A DNA stretch of 64,000 nt from Ewingella sp. CoE-038-23 (GTDB lineage Bacteria > Pseudomonadota > Gammaproteobacteria > Enterobacterales > Enterobacteriaceae). The stretch covers positions 248,001 to 312,000 of the forward strand of contig NZ_JAZHOH010000001.1 in the NCBI RefSeq assembly GCF_040419245.1, written 5' to 3'. The notes beneath the pieces are model-generated. The model searched no databases and was not told the origin of the DNA. It saw nothing but the letters and a program-made list of their open reading frames with translations. Positions 8,677 to 20,279 of this stretch are shown here, one piece after another. Made by a program: the position numbers and the translations under genes. Positions within the stretch are counted from its first letter, which is position 1. Each line of letters begins with the position of its first letter.

Positions 8677-8929
8677 GGGGAGTGTCCTCGAGCGAAATGT
8701 CGCGGTAAATCACCCGCACCATCAGCCAGCTTAGTAACACAAAAATCAGCGGAACCAACAAACAGGCCATTTCGAACCAGTGGGGCAGCCCGGTGATCCC
8801 CTGCTTGTCGTCGGGCAAATAGGCCGCCAGACACCAGGCCAGCAAGTAGGCCAGCGTCAGCCCAAAGGCCCAGCGCGCTTCGCGATTGGCTTGTCGAAAA
8901 CGTGGGTCAGTGTCTTGAGTCTTCATCAT
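8666..8929 (-). CDS. yhdT: YhdT family small inner-membrane protein
   Basis: An 87-residue protein (about 80 in E. coli YhdT) with two hydrophobic helices: WAFGLTLAYLLAWCLAAYL and MACLLVPLIFVLLSWLMVRV. The segment between them, LPDDKQGITGLPHWFE, is conserved in the family. It is always found directly before panF and overlaps it by 11 bases. A role as accessory subunit of the pantothenate symporter is an inference from context; no activity is known. Two adjacent ATG codons (8929 and 8926) are possible starts. Confidence 0.9.
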   Translation of the reverse strand: MMKTQDTDPRFRQANREARWAFGLTLAYLLAWCLAAYLPDDKQGITGLPHWFEMACLLVPLIFVLLSWLMVRVIYRDISLEDTPHAD

Positions 8930-8941
8930 AAAAGTCCCAAA

Positions 8942-8968
8942 TGAAAAAAGGCCGGAATATCCGGCCTT
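8942..8968 (-). terminator. intrinsic terminator of accBC
   Basis: Minus-strand stem AAGGCCGGA / TCCGGCCTT (8968-8960 with 8956-8948) with a 3-base loop and a run of six T. It separates accC from yhdT. Confidence 0.9.
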
Positions 8969-8994
8969 GGTAAGAGAGTACGCAAGGTACGGTC

Positions 8995-10344
8995 TTATTT
9001 TTCCTGCAATCCGAGCTTCTTCTCTAGATAGTGGATGTTGGTTCCACCGTGCTGGAAGTTCTCGTCGCTCATGATGCGCATTTGCAGATCAACGTTGGTT
9101 TTGATGCCGTCGATAATCAGTTCAGCCAATGCGTTTTTCATGCGGGCAATCGCCACGTCACGGTTTTCACCGTAAGTGATCAGTTTGCCGATCATGGAAT
9201 CGTAGTACGGAGGCACGGTATAGCCAGCGTAGATATGCGATTCCCAGCGCACGCCAAAGCCACCAGGAGCGTGGAAGCGGGTAATTTTACCCGGGCTTGG
9301 CAGGAAGGTATTTGGATCTTCAGCATTGATACGACATTCGACCGCGTGGCCCTGAATGCGTACTTCATCCTGTTTGATCGACAGCGGCTGACCGGCAGCG
9401 ATACGCAGCTGCTCTTTGATCAAGTCAACGCCGGTGATCATTTCAGTCACAGGATGCTCAACCTGAATACGGGTGTTCATTTCGATGAAATAGAACTCGC
9501 CGTTTTCATACAGGAACTCAAAGGTACCCGCGCCGCGATAGTTAATGTCTACGCACGCTTTCGCACAACGCTCGCCGATGTAACGACGCAGCTCAGGCGT
9601 GATGCCCGGTGCTGGCGCTTCTTCGACAACTTTCTGGTGACGACGCTGCATGGAGCAGTCACGTTCTGCCAGATAAATCGCGTTGCCCTGACCGTCAGCC
9701 AAAATCTGAATTTCGATGTGGCGTGGGTTTTCCAGATACTTCTCCATGTACACCATGTCGTTGTTGAAAGCCGCTTTGGCTTCCGCACGGGTCATGTTGA
9801 TGGATTGTTCCAGATCTTTGTCGCTGCGTACTACGCGCATACCACGACCACCGCCGCCGCCAGAAGCTTTGATGATGACCGGGTAACCGATGCGTTTTGC
9901 ATAGGCGCGGTTTTGGTCCATATCTTCGCCCAGCGGGCCGTCAGAACCTGGTACGCAAGGAACACCGGCTTTTTTCATCGCGCCGATGGCGGAAACTTTG
10001 TCACCCATCAGGCGGATAGTTTCAGCTTTCGGGCCGATGAAGATGAAGCCAGAGCGTTCAACTTGTTCAGCGAAGTCGGCATTTTCGGACAGGAAACCGT
10101 AGCCAGGGTGGATAGCCACCGCGCCAGTGATTTCAGCTGCAGCAATGATTGCCGGGATGTTCAGATAGCTTTTTACTGAAGGTGCAGGACCGATACAGAC
10201 GGTTTCATCTGCCAGCAGTACGTGCTTCAGGTCGCGGTCGGCAGTTGAGTGCACGGCTACCGTTTTGATGCCCAGCTCTTTACAGGCACGCAAAATACGT
10301 AGCGCGATCTCGCCGCGGTTCGCGATAACAATTTTATCTACCAT
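8995..10344 (-). CDS. accC: acetyl-CoA carboxylase, biotin carboxylase subunit
   Basis: Carboxylates the biotin on AccB using ATP and bicarbonate, the first step of malonyl-CoA and fatty-acid synthesis. The 449 residues equal E. coli AccC. The N-terminal domain ([20 protein letters not shown]), the ATP-grasp glycine loop [11 protein letters not shown] near 159-169, and the catalytic [15 protein letters not shown] are present. It lies 11 bases after accB and is followed by a strong terminator, so aroQ-accB-accC is the likely unit. Confidence 0.99.
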   Translation of the reverse strand: MVDKIVIANRGEIALRILRACKELGIKTVAVHSTADRDLKHVLLADETVCIGPAPSVKSYLNIPAIIAAAEITGAVAIHPGYGFLSENADFAEQVERSGFIFIGPKAETIRLMGDKVSAIGAMKKAGVPCVPGSDGPLGEDMDQNRAYAKRIGYPVIIKASGGGGGRGMRVVRSDKDLEQSINMTRAEAKAAFNNDMVYMEKYLENPRHIEIQILADGQGNAIYLAERDCSMQRRHQKVVEEAPAPGITPELRRYIGERCAKACVDINYRGAGTFEFLYENGEFYFIEMNTRIQVEHPVTEMITGVDLIKEQLRIAAGQPLSIKQDEVRIQGHAVECRINAEDPNTFLPSPGKITRFHAPGGFGVRWESHIYAGYTVPPYYDSMIGKLITYGENRDVAIARMKNALAELIIDGIKTNVDLQMRIMSDENFQHGGTNIHYLEKKLGLQEK

Positions 10345-10355
10345 GGTACGCCTCG

Positions 10356-10823
10356 TTATTCGATGACGACCAGCGGCTCGTCGAATTCAACCGGTTGGCC
10401 GCTTTCCACCAGAATGGCTTTAACCACGCCAGATTTGTCTGCTTCGATTTGGTTCATCATTTTCATTGCTTCAACGATGCACAGGGTATCACCTGCGTTA
10501 ACTTTCTGGCCGACTTCCACGAAGGCTTTCGCGTCCGGGCTTGGCGTGCGGTAGAAAGTACCCACCATCGGTGAACGAACGATGTGTCCGCTGATCGCAG
10601 CCGGTGCGGCTTCAGCTGGCGCCGCCGCTGGTGCAACTGCAGCAGCCAGACCCGGTTGCTGTTGTGGCGCAGGCATTGCGTACGCTTGTTGCATCATTGG
10701 GTAAGCTTGCGCAGGTGCTGCACGGCTGATGCGTACTGATTCTTCGCCTTCAGAAATTTCCAGTTCAGAAATGCCTGACTCTTCAACCAGTTCGATCAGT
10801 TTCTTAATTTTACGAATATCCAT
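10356..10823 (-). CDS. accB: acetyl-CoA carboxylase, biotin carboxyl carrier protein
   Basis: Biotinylated carrier subunit of acetyl-CoA carboxylase. The product is 155 residues (156 in E. coli): an N-terminal helical domain, an Ala/Pro-rich flexible linker at about 36-78, and the biotinyl domain with the conserved biotinylation motif EAMKMM, modified lysine Lys121. The protruding thumb [18 protein letters not shown] is present. AccB represses its own operon in E. coli; no operator was identified here. It lies 33 bases after aroQ. Confidence 0.99.
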   Translation of the reverse strand: MDIRKIKKLIELVEESGISELEISEGEESVRISRAAPAQAYPMMQQAYAMPAPQQQPGLAAAVAPAAAPAEAAPAAISGHIVRSPMVGTFYRTPSPDAKAFVEVGQKVNAGDTLCIVEAMKMMNQIEADKSGVVKAILVESGQPVEFDEPLVVIE

Positions 10824-10856
10824 GGGTGTGATTCCGTACTCTTTTTGCGAAAAAAA

Positions 10857-11309
10857 TTAATGGGTTTTAGACAAGCGGTTAACCGCTGCCTGTAAAGCAA
10901 AATGGTAGCCATCTGCGCCAAGTCCGCAGATAACGCCCACTGCGATATCAGATAGATAGGAGTGATGCCGGAACGGCTCGCGGGCGTGAACATTCGACAG
11001 GTGGATCTCGATAAACGGGATCTGCACTGCCAGCAACGCATCGCGTAGCGCTACGCTGGTATGGGTAAAGGCTGCGGGATTGATCAAAATAAAATCAGTG
11101 TTTCCGCGTGCCTGATGGATTCTATCAATCAGGAGGTGCTCTGCGTTGGATTGCAGATGGCTAAGCGCGACGTCTGCGGCGGCTGCCTGCTGCTCCAAAC
11201 CTTTAACTATATCGTTGAGCGTAGTGCTGCCGTAGGTTTCAGGCTCACGCGTCCCTAACAAATTCAGGTTAGGACCGTTTAGAAGCAAAATGTCAAACTT
11301 ATGCGCCAT
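10857..11309 (-). CDS. aroQ: 3-dehydroquinate dehydratase, type II
   Basis: Dehydrates 3-dehydroquinate to 3-dehydroshikimate in the shikimate pathway. The product is a 150-residue dodecamer-type enzyme. The N-terminal [17 protein letters not shown] carries the catalytic Tyr and the lid arginine, [10 protein letters not shown] binds substrate, and [14 protein letters not shown] completes the site. It precedes accBC with a 33-base gap, as in many gamma-proteobacteria. E. coli K-12 uses the unrelated type I AroD instead, so this is a non-E. coli trait shared by the Yersinia/Serratia group. Confidence 0.97.
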   Translation of the reverse strand: MAHKFDILLLNGPNLNLLGTREPETYGSTTLNDIVKGLEQQAAAADVALSHLQSNAEHLLIDRIHQARGNTDFILINPAAFTHTSVALRDALLAVQIPFIEIHLSNVHAREPFRHHSYLSDIAVGVICGLGADGYHFALQAAVNRLSKTH

Positions 11310-11479
11310 TGTGAGCCTATCTCCGGCAATTAGACAAAGATTGTAGAAAATACCCTGATGTCACCGATTTGTCACCTATTTCGCGGCAAATCTACCCTGC
11401 TCATCAGCATGAGGTCGGGCATTATAATGATATCGTGGCAATTCGCAGCTAAATACTGGTCTTATCAGCGAAGATAATC

Positions 11480-11504
11480 AACCCTCAGAATGCTACTGAG
11501 GGTT
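11480..11504 (-). terminator. hairpin downstream of msrQ
   Basis: Perfect 9-bp stem AACCCTCAG / CTGAGGGTT with a 7-base loop, 47 bases past the msrQ stop. Only a weak T run follows on either strand, so its efficiency as a terminator is uncertain. Confidence 0.45.
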
Positions 11505-11550
11505 TAGACTGTAGGATTATGCGGGGTAGAACACAGAAAAGTTAAGCCCG

Positions 11551-12153
11551 TTAACGCAGCCATTGGCGGAATTTTTTGTAGCGTAATGCTAACAAGATCG
11601 CTGCAATTGCCGCGTAGATGATGGGTTGTGGCGAGATAATTTTCACTGACCACATGTAGTGAATCGGTGCCAAAATGGCGACCACATAAATTAAGTTGTG
11701 CAATGTCTGCCATTTCGCACCCAACTTACGCTGCGACCATAATGTCGACGTGCAGGCCAGCGCCAGCAGGATTATCCAGCTGATAATGCCCAATGTCAGA
11801 TAGGGCCGCGAAATCAATTCACTGCCCAGCAGCGCCAAATTGTTAATGCCCAACTCTAAGAACGAATAGCTGAGAAGATGCAGCGTTCCCCACGCAAAGC
11901 ACCACAAACCCACCAATCTGCGCACGCGCATCAACAGCGGCTGTTTACCATAACGCGCAACGGGGGTAATAAGCAGCGTCGCCAGCAGCAATTTCAGAGT
12001 CATCCTACCGGTGAAATGCTGAATATCTTTAGATGGATCGGCACTGAACCAGCCCTGATTAATCGACAAGATCAGCCAAATAAAGGGCAGGAACGCCGCC
12101 AGATGGATAACCACCTTTAGCCATTTAATTTGTGTCAGGCTTAAACGCCGCAT
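11551..12153 (-). CDS. msrQ: heme-binding subunit MsrQ of the periplasmic methionine sulfoxide reductase
   Basis: Inner-membrane b-type cytochrome (formerly YedZ) that passes electrons from the quinone pool or flavin reductase to MsrP. The 200-residue product has about six hydrophobic helices and heme-ligand-type histidines in [21 protein letters not shown] and [18 protein letters not shown]. The start [11 protein letters not shown] follows GAGGGA on the minus strand; a longer open frame upstream runs into msrP in another frame. It lies 19 bases after msrP, forming a two-gene operon. Confidence 0.93.
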   Translation of the reverse strand: MRRLSLTQIKWLKVVIHLAAFLPFIWLILSINQGWFSADPSKDIQHFTGRMTLKLLLATLLITPVARYGKQPLLMRVRRLVGLWCFAWGTLHLLSYSFLELGINNLALLGSELISRPYLTLGIISWIILLALACTSTLWSQRKLGAKWQTLHNLIYVVAILAPIHYMWSVKIISPQPIIYAAIAAILLALRYKKFRQWLR

Positions 12154-12172
12154 CGCATTTCCCTCAAAATCA

Positions 12173-13174
12173 TCAATAGTTCGCGCGCAAATCGAGGCCG
12201 CGGTACAGCGACGCCACCTGATCGCCATAGCCATTAAACAGCAGCGTCGGCTGGCGTTTAACATCCAAAATACCGCCAGAGCCGATGAAACGCTCGGTGG
12301 CCTGTGACCAGCGCGGATGGTCGACGTGCGGGTTCACGTTGGCGTAGAAACCGTACTCATTGGTCGCAATCTGGTTCCATGTCGTCGGCGGCTGGTTCTT
12401 GGTCAGGCTGATATTGACGATAGACTTGATGCCTTTAAAGCCATATTTCCACGGCACGGTCAGGCGAATTGGCGCGCCGTTTTGCGGTGGCAGGGCCTTG
12501 CCGTAGACGCCGACGGTCAGCATGGTGAGCGGGTGCATGGCTTCATCCATCCGCAGCCCTTCAACATAAGGGTAATCCAGCCCGCCGCCGATAAAGCGGT
12601 CTTTCTGGCCCGGCATGTGTTCCGGGTCATATAAGGTTTTAAACGCCACAAAGCGCGCATTGCCGGTCGGCTCGGCTAGCTTGATGATGTTGCTCAGCTG
12701 GAAGCCAATCCACGGCACTACCATTGACCACGCCTCGACGCAGCGCATCCGGTAGATACGCTGCTCCAGCGGGAAGCGTTTCATGATGTCATCCATATCG
12801 AGGGTGATCGGCTTGCCGACTTCGCCATCAATCACGATTTTCCACGGCGAGGTCACCAACTGGCCCGCATTGGCGGCCGGGTCGGCTTTATCCAGACCAA
12901 ACTCGTAGAAGTTGTTGTAGCCGGTGACTTTATCTTCTGGCGTTAACGTCAGGTCATTTTGATAAGCGGCGGGCTTGGTGAAGTCCAAAGGCTTTCCGGC
13001 TGGCGCTTTCGGCCGGTCGTGGCCTTTGAACCAGGATGAAATGTCGGCCTTGGCGGTCTGGGGCAGGGCCAGCGCCGCCGCGCTCAGGCCCAGTGCCTGC
13101 AATACTTTGCGACGATCGTGAAAGATGCTTTCAGGCGTGACGTCTGCCTCAGTCAGTTTGCGGGAATTGTTCAT
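12173..13174 (-). CDS. msrP: periplasmic methionine sulfoxide reductase catalytic subunit MsrP
   Basis: Molybdopterin enzyme (formerly YedY) that repairs oxidised methionine in periplasmic proteins. The product is 333 residues with a twin-arginine signal ([18 protein letters not shown], from about 22), exported folded by Tat. The Mo-ligating cysteine is in [13 protein letters not shown], and the sulfite-oxidase-type fold continues with the cofactor-binding [12 protein letters not shown]. It is followed by msrQ. Unlike E. coli, where hprRS is adjacent, no two-component genes are present next to it here. Confidence 0.95.
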   Translation of the reverse strand: MNNSRKLTEADVTPESIFHDRRKVLQALGLSAAALALPQTAKADISSWFKGHDRPKAPAGKPLDFTKPAAYQNDLTLTPEDKVTGYNNFYEFGLDKADPAANAGQLVTSPWKIVIDGEVGKPITLDMDDIMKRFPLEQRIYRMRCVEAWSMVVPWIGFQLSNIIKLAEPTGNARFVAFKTLYDPEHMPGQKDRFIGGGLDYPYVEGLRMDEAMHPLTMLTVGVYGKALPPQNGAPIRLTVPWKYGFKGIKSIVNISLTKNQPPTTWNQIATNEYGFYANVNPHVDHPRWSQATERFIGSGGILDVKRQPTLLFNGYGDQVASLYRGLDLRANY

Positions 13175-13298
13175 GGCGTACTCCAGAATTTCTTAATCAT
13201 TATTGTTACTGAGGATTCTGGTTTAAGAATGGCTGTTAAATCGATTTTTGGCGAGAGGACTGGGGAAAATACGAAATTTCAGAGGAGAAGAGAACCGA

Positions 13299-13326
13299 GC
13301 AGCGCAGGGAGAGTTTTCCTGCGCTG
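13299..13326 (-). terminator. hairpin downstream of acuI
   Basis: Perfect 10-bp stem GCAGCGCAGG / CCTGCGCTGC with a 9-base loop, 17 bases past the acuI stop. No clear T run follows on the minus strand, so it may act as a transcript 3' end rather than a strong intrinsic terminator. Confidence 0.45.
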
Positions 13327-13342
13327 CTGATTGGCTTAGCTG

Positions 13343-14320
13343 TTAGCGCACCTTGACCAGAGTGCGGCCCGTAATGGTGTTCGCCATCATTCCGGCGGCC
13401 GCCGCTGGCGCTTGTTCAAGGCTGATTTCCGTAGCGGCTTGCTCATAAAAAGAAGCAGGAAGAGTCTGGGTCAGGCGCTCCCAGGCGTCCATTCGACGAT
13501 GCAGCGGACACATCACAGAATCTACCCCTTGCAGGCGAACGTTGCGCAGAATAAATGGCATCACCGTGGTGGGAAGCTGGTAACCGCCCGCCAGACCACA
13601 GGCCGCCACCGTACCGCCGTAGACCGTTTGCGACAGCAAGGTTGCCAGCGTGTGGTCGCCGACGGTGTCGATGGCGCCGGCCCACAGCTGTTTATCCAGC
13701 GCCCGGCCTTCTTTGCTGAACTCTTCGCGCGACAGCACGGTTTTCGCGCCGAGCTGCTTGAGATATTCGGTATTGCTGGCGCGCCCGCTGATTGCCACCA
13801 CGTCATAGCCGAGGGTCGACAGTAGGGTGATCGCCGTGCTGCCCACGCCGCCGCTGGCACCGCTGACAATCACTTTGCCGCTGTCGGGCAGCACGCCGCC
13901 TTCCTCCAGAGCCATCACGCAAAGCATGGCGGTGAATCCGGCGGTGCCGATAATCATCGCGTGGCGCGAGTCCAGACCTTCCGGCAGCGGCACCAGCCAG
14001 TCACTTTTTACGCGCGCCTTTTCTGCCAGCCCGCCCCAATGGTTTTCGCCCACGCCCCAGCCAGTGAGGATCACCTGCTGGCCGACGCTAAAGCGTGGGT
14101 CTTCACTGCTACTGACCCGACCGGCGAAATCGATGCCCGGCACCATCGGGAATTGGCGGATAATTTTCCCTGTGCCGATGATTGCCATTGCGTCTTTATA
14201 ATTGAGGCTCGACCAGTCAACATCGACCACAACATTGCCTTCCGGCAAATCATCTATGCTGATATCACCCACGCTGGAAAGGGTCTGGCCTGCGTCTTGC
14301 TGTAATAAAAGTGCGCGCAT
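13343..14320 (-). CDS. acuI: acrylyl-CoA reductase (NADPH) AcuI/YhdH
   Basis: Zinc-free medium-chain dehydrogenase reducing acryloyl-CoA to propionyl-CoA, likely detoxifying acrylyl-CoA. The 325-residue product matches E. coli YhdH in its Rossmann loop VSGASGGVGSTA and the quinone-oxidoreductase core GWGVGENHWGGLAE. The start MRALLLQQ at 14318-14320 has GGAGC six bases upstream. An in-frame ATG 24 bases earlier gives an unlikely N-terminal extension. It is transcribed divergently from csrD across about 258 bases, as in E. coli. Confidence 0.94.
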   Translation of the reverse strand: MRALLLQQDAGQTLSSVGDISIDDLPEGNVVVDVDWSSLNYKDAMAIIGTGKIIRQFPMVPGIDFAGRVSSSEDPRFSVGQQVILTGWGVGENHWGGLAEKARVKSDWLVPLPEGLDSRHAMIIGTAGFTAMLCVMALEEGGVLPDSGKVIVSGASGGVGSTAITLLSTLGYDVVAISGRASNTEYLKQLGAKTVLSREEFSKEGRALDKQLWAGAIDTVGDHTLATLLSQTVYGGTVAACGLAGGYQLPTTVMPFILRNVRLQGVDSVMCPLHRRMDAWERLTQTLPASFYEQAATEISLEQAPAAAAGMMANTITGRTLVKVR

Positions 14321-14578
14321 TTTGAGCTCCATAAGATTTATCAATTGATTGTTTATGCAGTTGCTATGCTATGAATATAACGCAATAGGGGGGATAGGGA
14401 CTGATATGAGACAAAAACGGTGCCACTGAGTGCAAATTTAGGCACAATTTTGCATAAATCTTTACCGGATCTGACATGCTTATGTTTTATGATAGCGGCG
14501 TTTAAACGGCGGCCTGACAATGAAGGAATATTCTCTGGTTTGCCTCCTCCATTTATAGGTTTCAGGTAAGGCACAAGG

Positions 14579-16516
14579 ATGCGATTTACTAACAGACTCA
14601 CCGCGCTTATTTCCATGCTGGTTGCAGTAGCTATGTTGCTGATGCTGCTCGGCGTGACGTTTAGCTTTGTCTATCTCAGCAAGCAAAATACTGAGCAGCA
14701 TTTACGGGCGCTGGCGACCACTTTCGACCAATCTCTTCTGCAACACTCTCCCGACGAAGCCCAGCGCTGGATGCCGACGGCAATGCGCATGCTGGATGTT
14801 TCAAGCATCACCCTGCTGGAAAATAAAAAACCCTTTTTGCAATACCGCGAGTCCGCCGATTTACACGCGGCCTGGGACAGCGGCTACCCCGACTATGCCG
14901 AGACAACCTTGCCGCTGATGCAGCACCCGTCGATGGCGCTGCACGTGGTGTATGTAGACCCCATTACCACTTACACCCATTCGCTGCGCTCGACCATCAC
15001 CATCAGCTTCGCCATTATTTTGATGATTGTAGTGGTGCTGATGAGTTTCCGCTGGCTGCGCAGAGAGACGGCTGGGTTGGAACGACTGGAAGAGCGCGCC
15101 CAGCGCATTCTTCGCGGCGAGCGGGAGAATATTCGCCACGGTGATGTCTCCGAATGGCCGCCTTTTGCCAGTAGCGCCATTGATTTACTGATGGCGGATC
15201 TGGCCGAGGCCCGCGAGCAACGCAGCCGGGTCGACACGCTAATTCGTGCATTTGCCCAGCAAGATGCCCAGACCGGCCTGAGTAATCGGCTGTTTTTCGA
15301 CAATCAATTGGCGACTCAGCTTGAAGAAAAGGGCGCGCACGGCGTGGTTATGCTGCTGCGACTGCCTGACTTCGACACGCTGCGCGAAATCCACGGGCAG
15401 GGGCACGTTGATGAACTGCGTTCCGCGATGGTCAATCTGCTTTCGACCTTCGTCATGCGCTACTCCGATGCCCTGCTGGCGCGCTATTTCCACAGCGACT
15501 GTGCTGTGTTACTGCCTCACCGCACTTTAAAAGAAGCAGAAGTGATGGCGGCCCAACTGGTCAATGCGCTCGGCGCGCTGCCAACCTCTAACAATATCGA
15601 TCGCGATGCCCTTCTATATATAGGTATCAGTGCTTATCGTTTTGGTCAGCAGGCGGAAGAGGTGATGGACCACGCCGAGCAGGCGACGCGCAACGCAGCC
15701 TTCCAGGGAAGTAACAGTTGGCTGGTTTATGACAGCAAAGTGCCTGAAAAAGGGCGCGGCAGCGTTAAATGGCGCACGCTACTGGAAAATACCCTATCGC
15801 GCGGCGGGCCGCGTCTTTATCATAAAGGCAGCTTTACCAAAGACCGCAAGCTGGATCATCGTGAAATTCAGCGCCGTATCTTTGATGGCGAGCAAGAGCT
15901 GCTGGCCGCCGAGTTTATGCCGCTGGTGGTGCAATTTGGCATGTCGCAAAGCTATGATCGCCAAATGCTTTCTCAGATAATTCCGTTACTGGCGCGCTGG
16001 CCGGACGAAACGTTGGCATTTCACCTGACGGTTGATTCATTATTGCAGCGCTCTTTTGTCCGCTGGTTGCGCGATACTTTGCTGCAATGCGAAAAAAGGC
16101 AGCGTAATCGCATTCTGATTGAACTTGCAGAGGCAGATCTCTGTCAACATACCGAGCGATTACGGCCCGTTGTCCGCCTGCTACAAGGAATGGGCTGCCG
16201 TCTTGCTGTTTCTCAAGCCGGGCTTACCGTGGTCAGCACCTCATATTTGAAAACTTTCCCGGTTGAACGGGTGAAACTGCACCCGGGATTGATTCGCGAT
16301 ATCGACAAAAGAATTGAAAATCAGCTGTTCGTACAAAGTCTGATTAGCGCCTGTGAAGGAACACAAGCCAAGGTTTTCGCTTCTGGCGTGCGCAGTAAAG
16401 AAGAGTGGGCAGTACTGTTAGAAAAGGGCATTCATGGCGGGCAGGGTGATTTTTTTGCTATCCCGCAGGCCGTGGAGCCCGTTAGCAAAAAATATTCACA
16501 CAACGGTGATGTTTAA
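14579..16516 (+). CDS. csrD: CsrB/CsrC RNA decay regulator CsrD
   Basis: Membrane protein that targets the regulatory RNAs CsrB and CsrC for RNase E decay, so raising free CsrA. The product is 645 residues (646 in E. coli). Transmembrane helices at about 10-35 and 135-158 flank a periplasmic domain; then a HAMP-like segment, a GGDEF-like domain with the degenerate motif HSDC in place of GGDEF, and an EAL-like domain with EFM in place of EAL. Both domains therefore look inactive as cyclase or phosphodiesterase, as known for CsrD. It diverges from acuI. Confidence 0.95.
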   Translation: MRFTNRLTALISMLVAVAMLLMLLGVTFSFVYLSKQNTEQHLRALATTFDQSLLQHSPDEAQRWMPTAMRMLDVSSITLLENKKPFLQYRESADLHAAWDSGYPDYAETTLPLMQHPSMALHVVYVDPITTYTHSLRSTITISFAIILMIVVVLMSFRWLRRETAGLERLEERAQRILRGERENIRHGDVSEWPPFASSAIDLLMADLAEAREQRSRVDTLIRAFAQQDAQTGLSNRLFFDNQLATQLEEKGAHGVVMLLRLPDFDTLREIHGQGHVDELRSAMVNLLSTFVMRYSDALLARYFHSDCAVLLPHRTLKEAEVMAAQLVNALGALPTSNNIDRDALLYIGISAYRFGQQAEEVMDHAEQATRNAAFQGSNSWLVYDSKVPEKGRGSVKWRTLLENTLSRGGPRLYHKGSFTKDRKLDHREIQRRIFDGEQELLAAEFMPLVVQFGMSQSYDRQMLSQIIPLLARWPDETLAFHLTVDSLLQRSFVRWLRDTLLQCEKRQRNRILIELAEADLCQHTERLRPVVRLLQGMGCRLAVSQAGLTVVSTSYLKTFPVERVKLHPGLIRDIDKRIENQLFVQSLISACEGTQAKVFASGVRSKEEWAVLLEKGIHGGQGDFFAIPQAVEPVSKKYSHNGDV

Positions 16517-17930
<1,414 letters not shown>

Positions 17931-18058
17931 TTTTAGCGACGCACGCTTTTGCTTAAGGCGTGCATAGCAAAGAATAAGTCTTGCCCGCCAAGGTGAATGT
18001 TCGTCTGGTGAAACCTGCTGCGTTAAAGTATGCAGTGTCAAATTGGGGTCGTGCATCG

Positions 18059-18092
18059 AACTACCTGAAGAAATGCGTATTCAGGTAGTTTT
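18059..18092 (+). terminator. attenuating terminator between mreB and mreC
   Basis: Perfect 11-bp stem AACTACCTGAA (18059-18069) / TTCAGGTAGTT (18080-18090) with a 10-base loop, followed by TTTTC. A smaller hairpin (17941-17946 with 17958-17963) lies just after the mreB stop. The position suggests most transcripts end after mreB, giving more MreB than MreC/MreD. Confidence 0.75.
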
Positions 18093-18185
18093 CGCTCGAT
18101 CCGCTTCGCTTGCTACTTTTCCTGCTTAGGCTATCTTTCACTGGATTGGCTGAAACCTTCTGTTGCCGAGGAACTCGCATATTTT

Positions 18186-19193
18186 ATGAAGCCGATTTTT
18201 AGCAGGGGACCTTCCCTGCAACTGCGACTTTTTTTGGCTATTCTCACGGCCATTGTCCTGATTTTTGCCGACAGTAAAGTAGGTACGTTCGTTAAGATTC
18301 GCACCTATATGGACACTGCCGTCAGCCCTTTCTATTTTTTGTCGAATGCTCCACGTGAATTCCTCGATCAGGTTTCCACCACCTTCGCTACCCGCCAGTC
18401 TCTTGAACTTGAAAACCGCGCGCTGCGGCAGGAATTGCTGCTCAAAAACAGCGATTTGATGCTTCTCGGCCAATTCAAGCAAGAGAACGCGCGACTGCGC
18501 GAGCTTCTGGGGTCACCGCTGCGTCAGGATGAGCACAAGATGGTGGCTCAGGTGCTGTCGACCAGCAATGACCCCTATAGCGATCAGGTTGTCGTCGACA
18601 AAGGCAGCAACAATGGCGTCTATGTCGGCCAGCCGGTGATTAGCGATAAAGGCGTGGTGGGTCAGGTGGTCGCCGTGGGTGCCGTCACCAGCCGCGTATT
18701 GCTGATCTGCGACGCCTCCCACGCCTTGCCGATTCAGGTTTTGCGTAACGATATTCGCGTGATTGCCGCCGGTAGCGGCTGTGCTGACGACTTGCAGCTG
18801 GAGCACTTGCCGAGCAATACCGACATCCGCGTCGGTGACGTGCTGGTGACGTCCGGTCTCGGCGGTCGCTTCCCTGAAGGCTATCCGGTTGCCGTAGTTT
18901 CTTCGGTAAAAGTCGATAACCAGCGTGCTTACACCGTGATTCAGGCGCGCCCGACGGCGGGTCTGCAACGCCTGCGTTACCTGCTGCTGCTGTGGGGCTC
19001 TGACCGCAATGGCGATAAGCCATTGCCGCCGGACGAAGTGCATCGCGTCGCCAATGAGCGTCTGATGCAGATGATGCCTCAGGTCCTGCCGCCTCCGGGC
19101 GAAATGGGCCCTCCTGCTCCCATTCCTCAACCTGCTACTGGCACCATTACCACGCCAGTTTCGCCACGGCCTTCTAGCGGGGGCAGTCAATGA
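18186..19193 (+). CDS. mreC: rod-shape-determining protein MreC
   Basis: Bitopic inner-membrane protein whose periplasmic part activates the PBP2-RodA synthase. The product is 335 residues: a short cytoplasmic start, a transmembrane helix at about 13-30 ([18 protein letters not shown]), a coiled coil at about 65-105 (leucine- and glutamate-rich), then the beta-domain with [20 protein letters not shown]. The tail from about 295 is Pro-rich and probably disordered. Its stop overlaps the mreD start by four bases. Confidence 0.97.
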   Translation: MKPIFSRGPSLQLRLFLAILTAIVLIFADSKVGTFVKIRTYMDTAVSPFYFLSNAPREFLDQVSTTFATRQSLELENRALRQELLLKNSDLMLLGQFKQENARLRELLGSPLRQDEHKMVAQVLSTSNDPYSDQVVVDKGSNNGVYVGQPVISDKGVVGQVVAVGAVTSRVLLICDASHALPIQVLRNDIRVIAAGSGCADDLQLEHLPSNTDIRVGDVLVTSGLGGRFPEGYPVAVVSSVKVDNQRAYTVIQARPTAGLQRLRYLLLLWGSDRNGDKPLPPDEVHRVANERLMQMMPQVLPPPGEMGPPAPIPQPATGTITTPVSPRPSSGGSQ

Positions 19194-19678
19194 ATCGCTA
19201 CCGGAGCCACGGCCGCTGGATAATTTGGCTATCCTTTCTGATAGCCATGTTATTGCAAGTGATGCCGTGGCCGGACGAGATCTACATGTTTCGGCCATCC
19301 TGGTTGATGCTGATCCTGATTTACTGGGTCATGGCGCTGCCGCATCGCGTCAACGTAGGTACCGGATTTATCGTCGGTTTTGTGATGGATTTGATTCTTG
19401 GCTCGACGCTAGGCGTGCGCGCGCTGGCTTTGGCGCTGATTGCCTATCTGGTCGCTTTCAAGTTCCAACTGTTCCGCAACATGGCCCTGTGGCAGCAAGC
19501 GCTGATCGTCATGCTGCTGTCACTGGCTGTCGACGTGGTGGTGTTCTGGGCCGAGTTTTTGGTGGTGAATGTCTCGTTTCGTCCGGAAGTGTTCTGGAGC
19601 AGCGTGGTCGACGGCATTCTCTGGCCATGGTTATTCCTGCTGATGCGCAAAATTCGCCGTCAGTTCGCTGTGCAATGA
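19190..19678 (+). CDS. mreD: rod-shape-determining protein MreD
   Basis: Integral inner-membrane partner of MreC in the elongasome. The product is 162 residues (same as E. coli) with about five to six hydrophobic helices; the motif [21 protein letters not shown] is characteristic. It starts inside the mreC stop (ATGA overlap), so translation is coupled. It is followed after 7 bases by yhdE. Confidence 0.96.
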   Translation: MNRYRSHGRWIIWLSFLIAMLLQVMPWPDEIYMFRPSWLMLILIYWVMALPHRVNVGTGFIVGFVMDLILGSTLGVRALALALIAYLVAFKFQLFRNMALWQQALIVMLLSLAVDVVVFWAEFLVVNVSFRPEVFWSSVVDGILWPWLFLLMRKIRRQFAVQ

Positions 19679-19685
19679 GGAAATG

Positions 19686-20279
19686 ATGACTGAACTTTAT
19701 CTGGCTTCTGGTTCACCGCGCCGCCGCGAATTACTGGCCGTGCTGGAGTTGGCTTTTGAACGTCTGGTGACTGACGTTGCCGAGCAAAAGCAGCCAGATG
19801 AAGCGCCAGCAGACTATGTTCTGCGCCTCGCCTGTGACAAAGCTTTAGCAGGCGTGGCCGTTGCGCCGCAGGACCTCCCGGTGCTGGGTGCTGACACCAT
19901 CGTGGTGCTCGACGGGCAGGTTTTGGAAAAGCCGCGCGATGAAGCTCATGCCGCGCAGATGTTAACCGCATTGTCTGGCCGCCAGCATCAAGTGATGACG
20001 GCCATTGCTCTGGCAGACCGCCAGACGCATCGTAGTACGCTGGTTGTGACTGATGTCACCTTCCGCTCTCTATCCGCGGATGATATTCAGCACTATATTC
20101 TGAGCGGGGAACCCATGGATAAAGCGGGTGCATACGGTATTCAGGGAAAGGGCGGATGTTTCGTCCGTGAAATTCGCGGCAGCTACTACGCAGTGGTCGG
20201 GCTTCCTTTAGTGGAAACTCAAGAACTGTACAGTGAGTTTGCTGCATTACGCGAGCTTAGGAGAAAGCATGACAGCTGA
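19686..20279 (+). CDS. yhdE: Maf-family nucleoside triphosphate pyrophosphatase YhdE (dTTP/UTP-specific type)
   Basis: House-cleaning enzyme hydrolysing dTTP, UTP and modified analogues. The 197-residue product starts [17 protein letters not shown], the Maf nucleotide-binding motif, with the catalytic region [20 protein letters not shown] and the later [13 protein letters not shown]. The ATG at 19686 is preferred to the ATG at 19683, because GAGG at 19677-19680 is then 5 rather than 2 bases away. Its end overlaps the rng start by 11 bases, fixing the mreD-yhdE-rng order of an operon. Confidence 0.95.
   Translation: MTELYLASGSPRRRELLAVLELAFERLVTDVAEQKQPDEAPADYVLRLACDKALAGVAVAPQDLPVLGADTIVVLDGQVLEKPRDEAHAAQMLTALSGRQHQVMTAIALADRQTHRSTLVVTDVTFRSLSADDIQHYILSGEPMDKAGAYGIQGKGGCFVREIRGSYYAVVGLPLVETQELYSEFAALRELRRKHDS

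Noticed and set aside
9031..10179. 382-codon open frame antisense to accC
   Set aside because: It lies fully inside a certain gene on the opposite strand, has no recognisable protein sequence or ribosome site, and arises from GC-biased codons. The same holds for long antisense frames over panF, murA, kdsD, aaeA and others.
14609..16500. Active GGDEF/EAL cyclase-phosphodiesterase reading of csrD
   Set aside because: Both signature motifs are degenerate and the whole protein matches CsrD, which has no c-di-GMP turnover activity.
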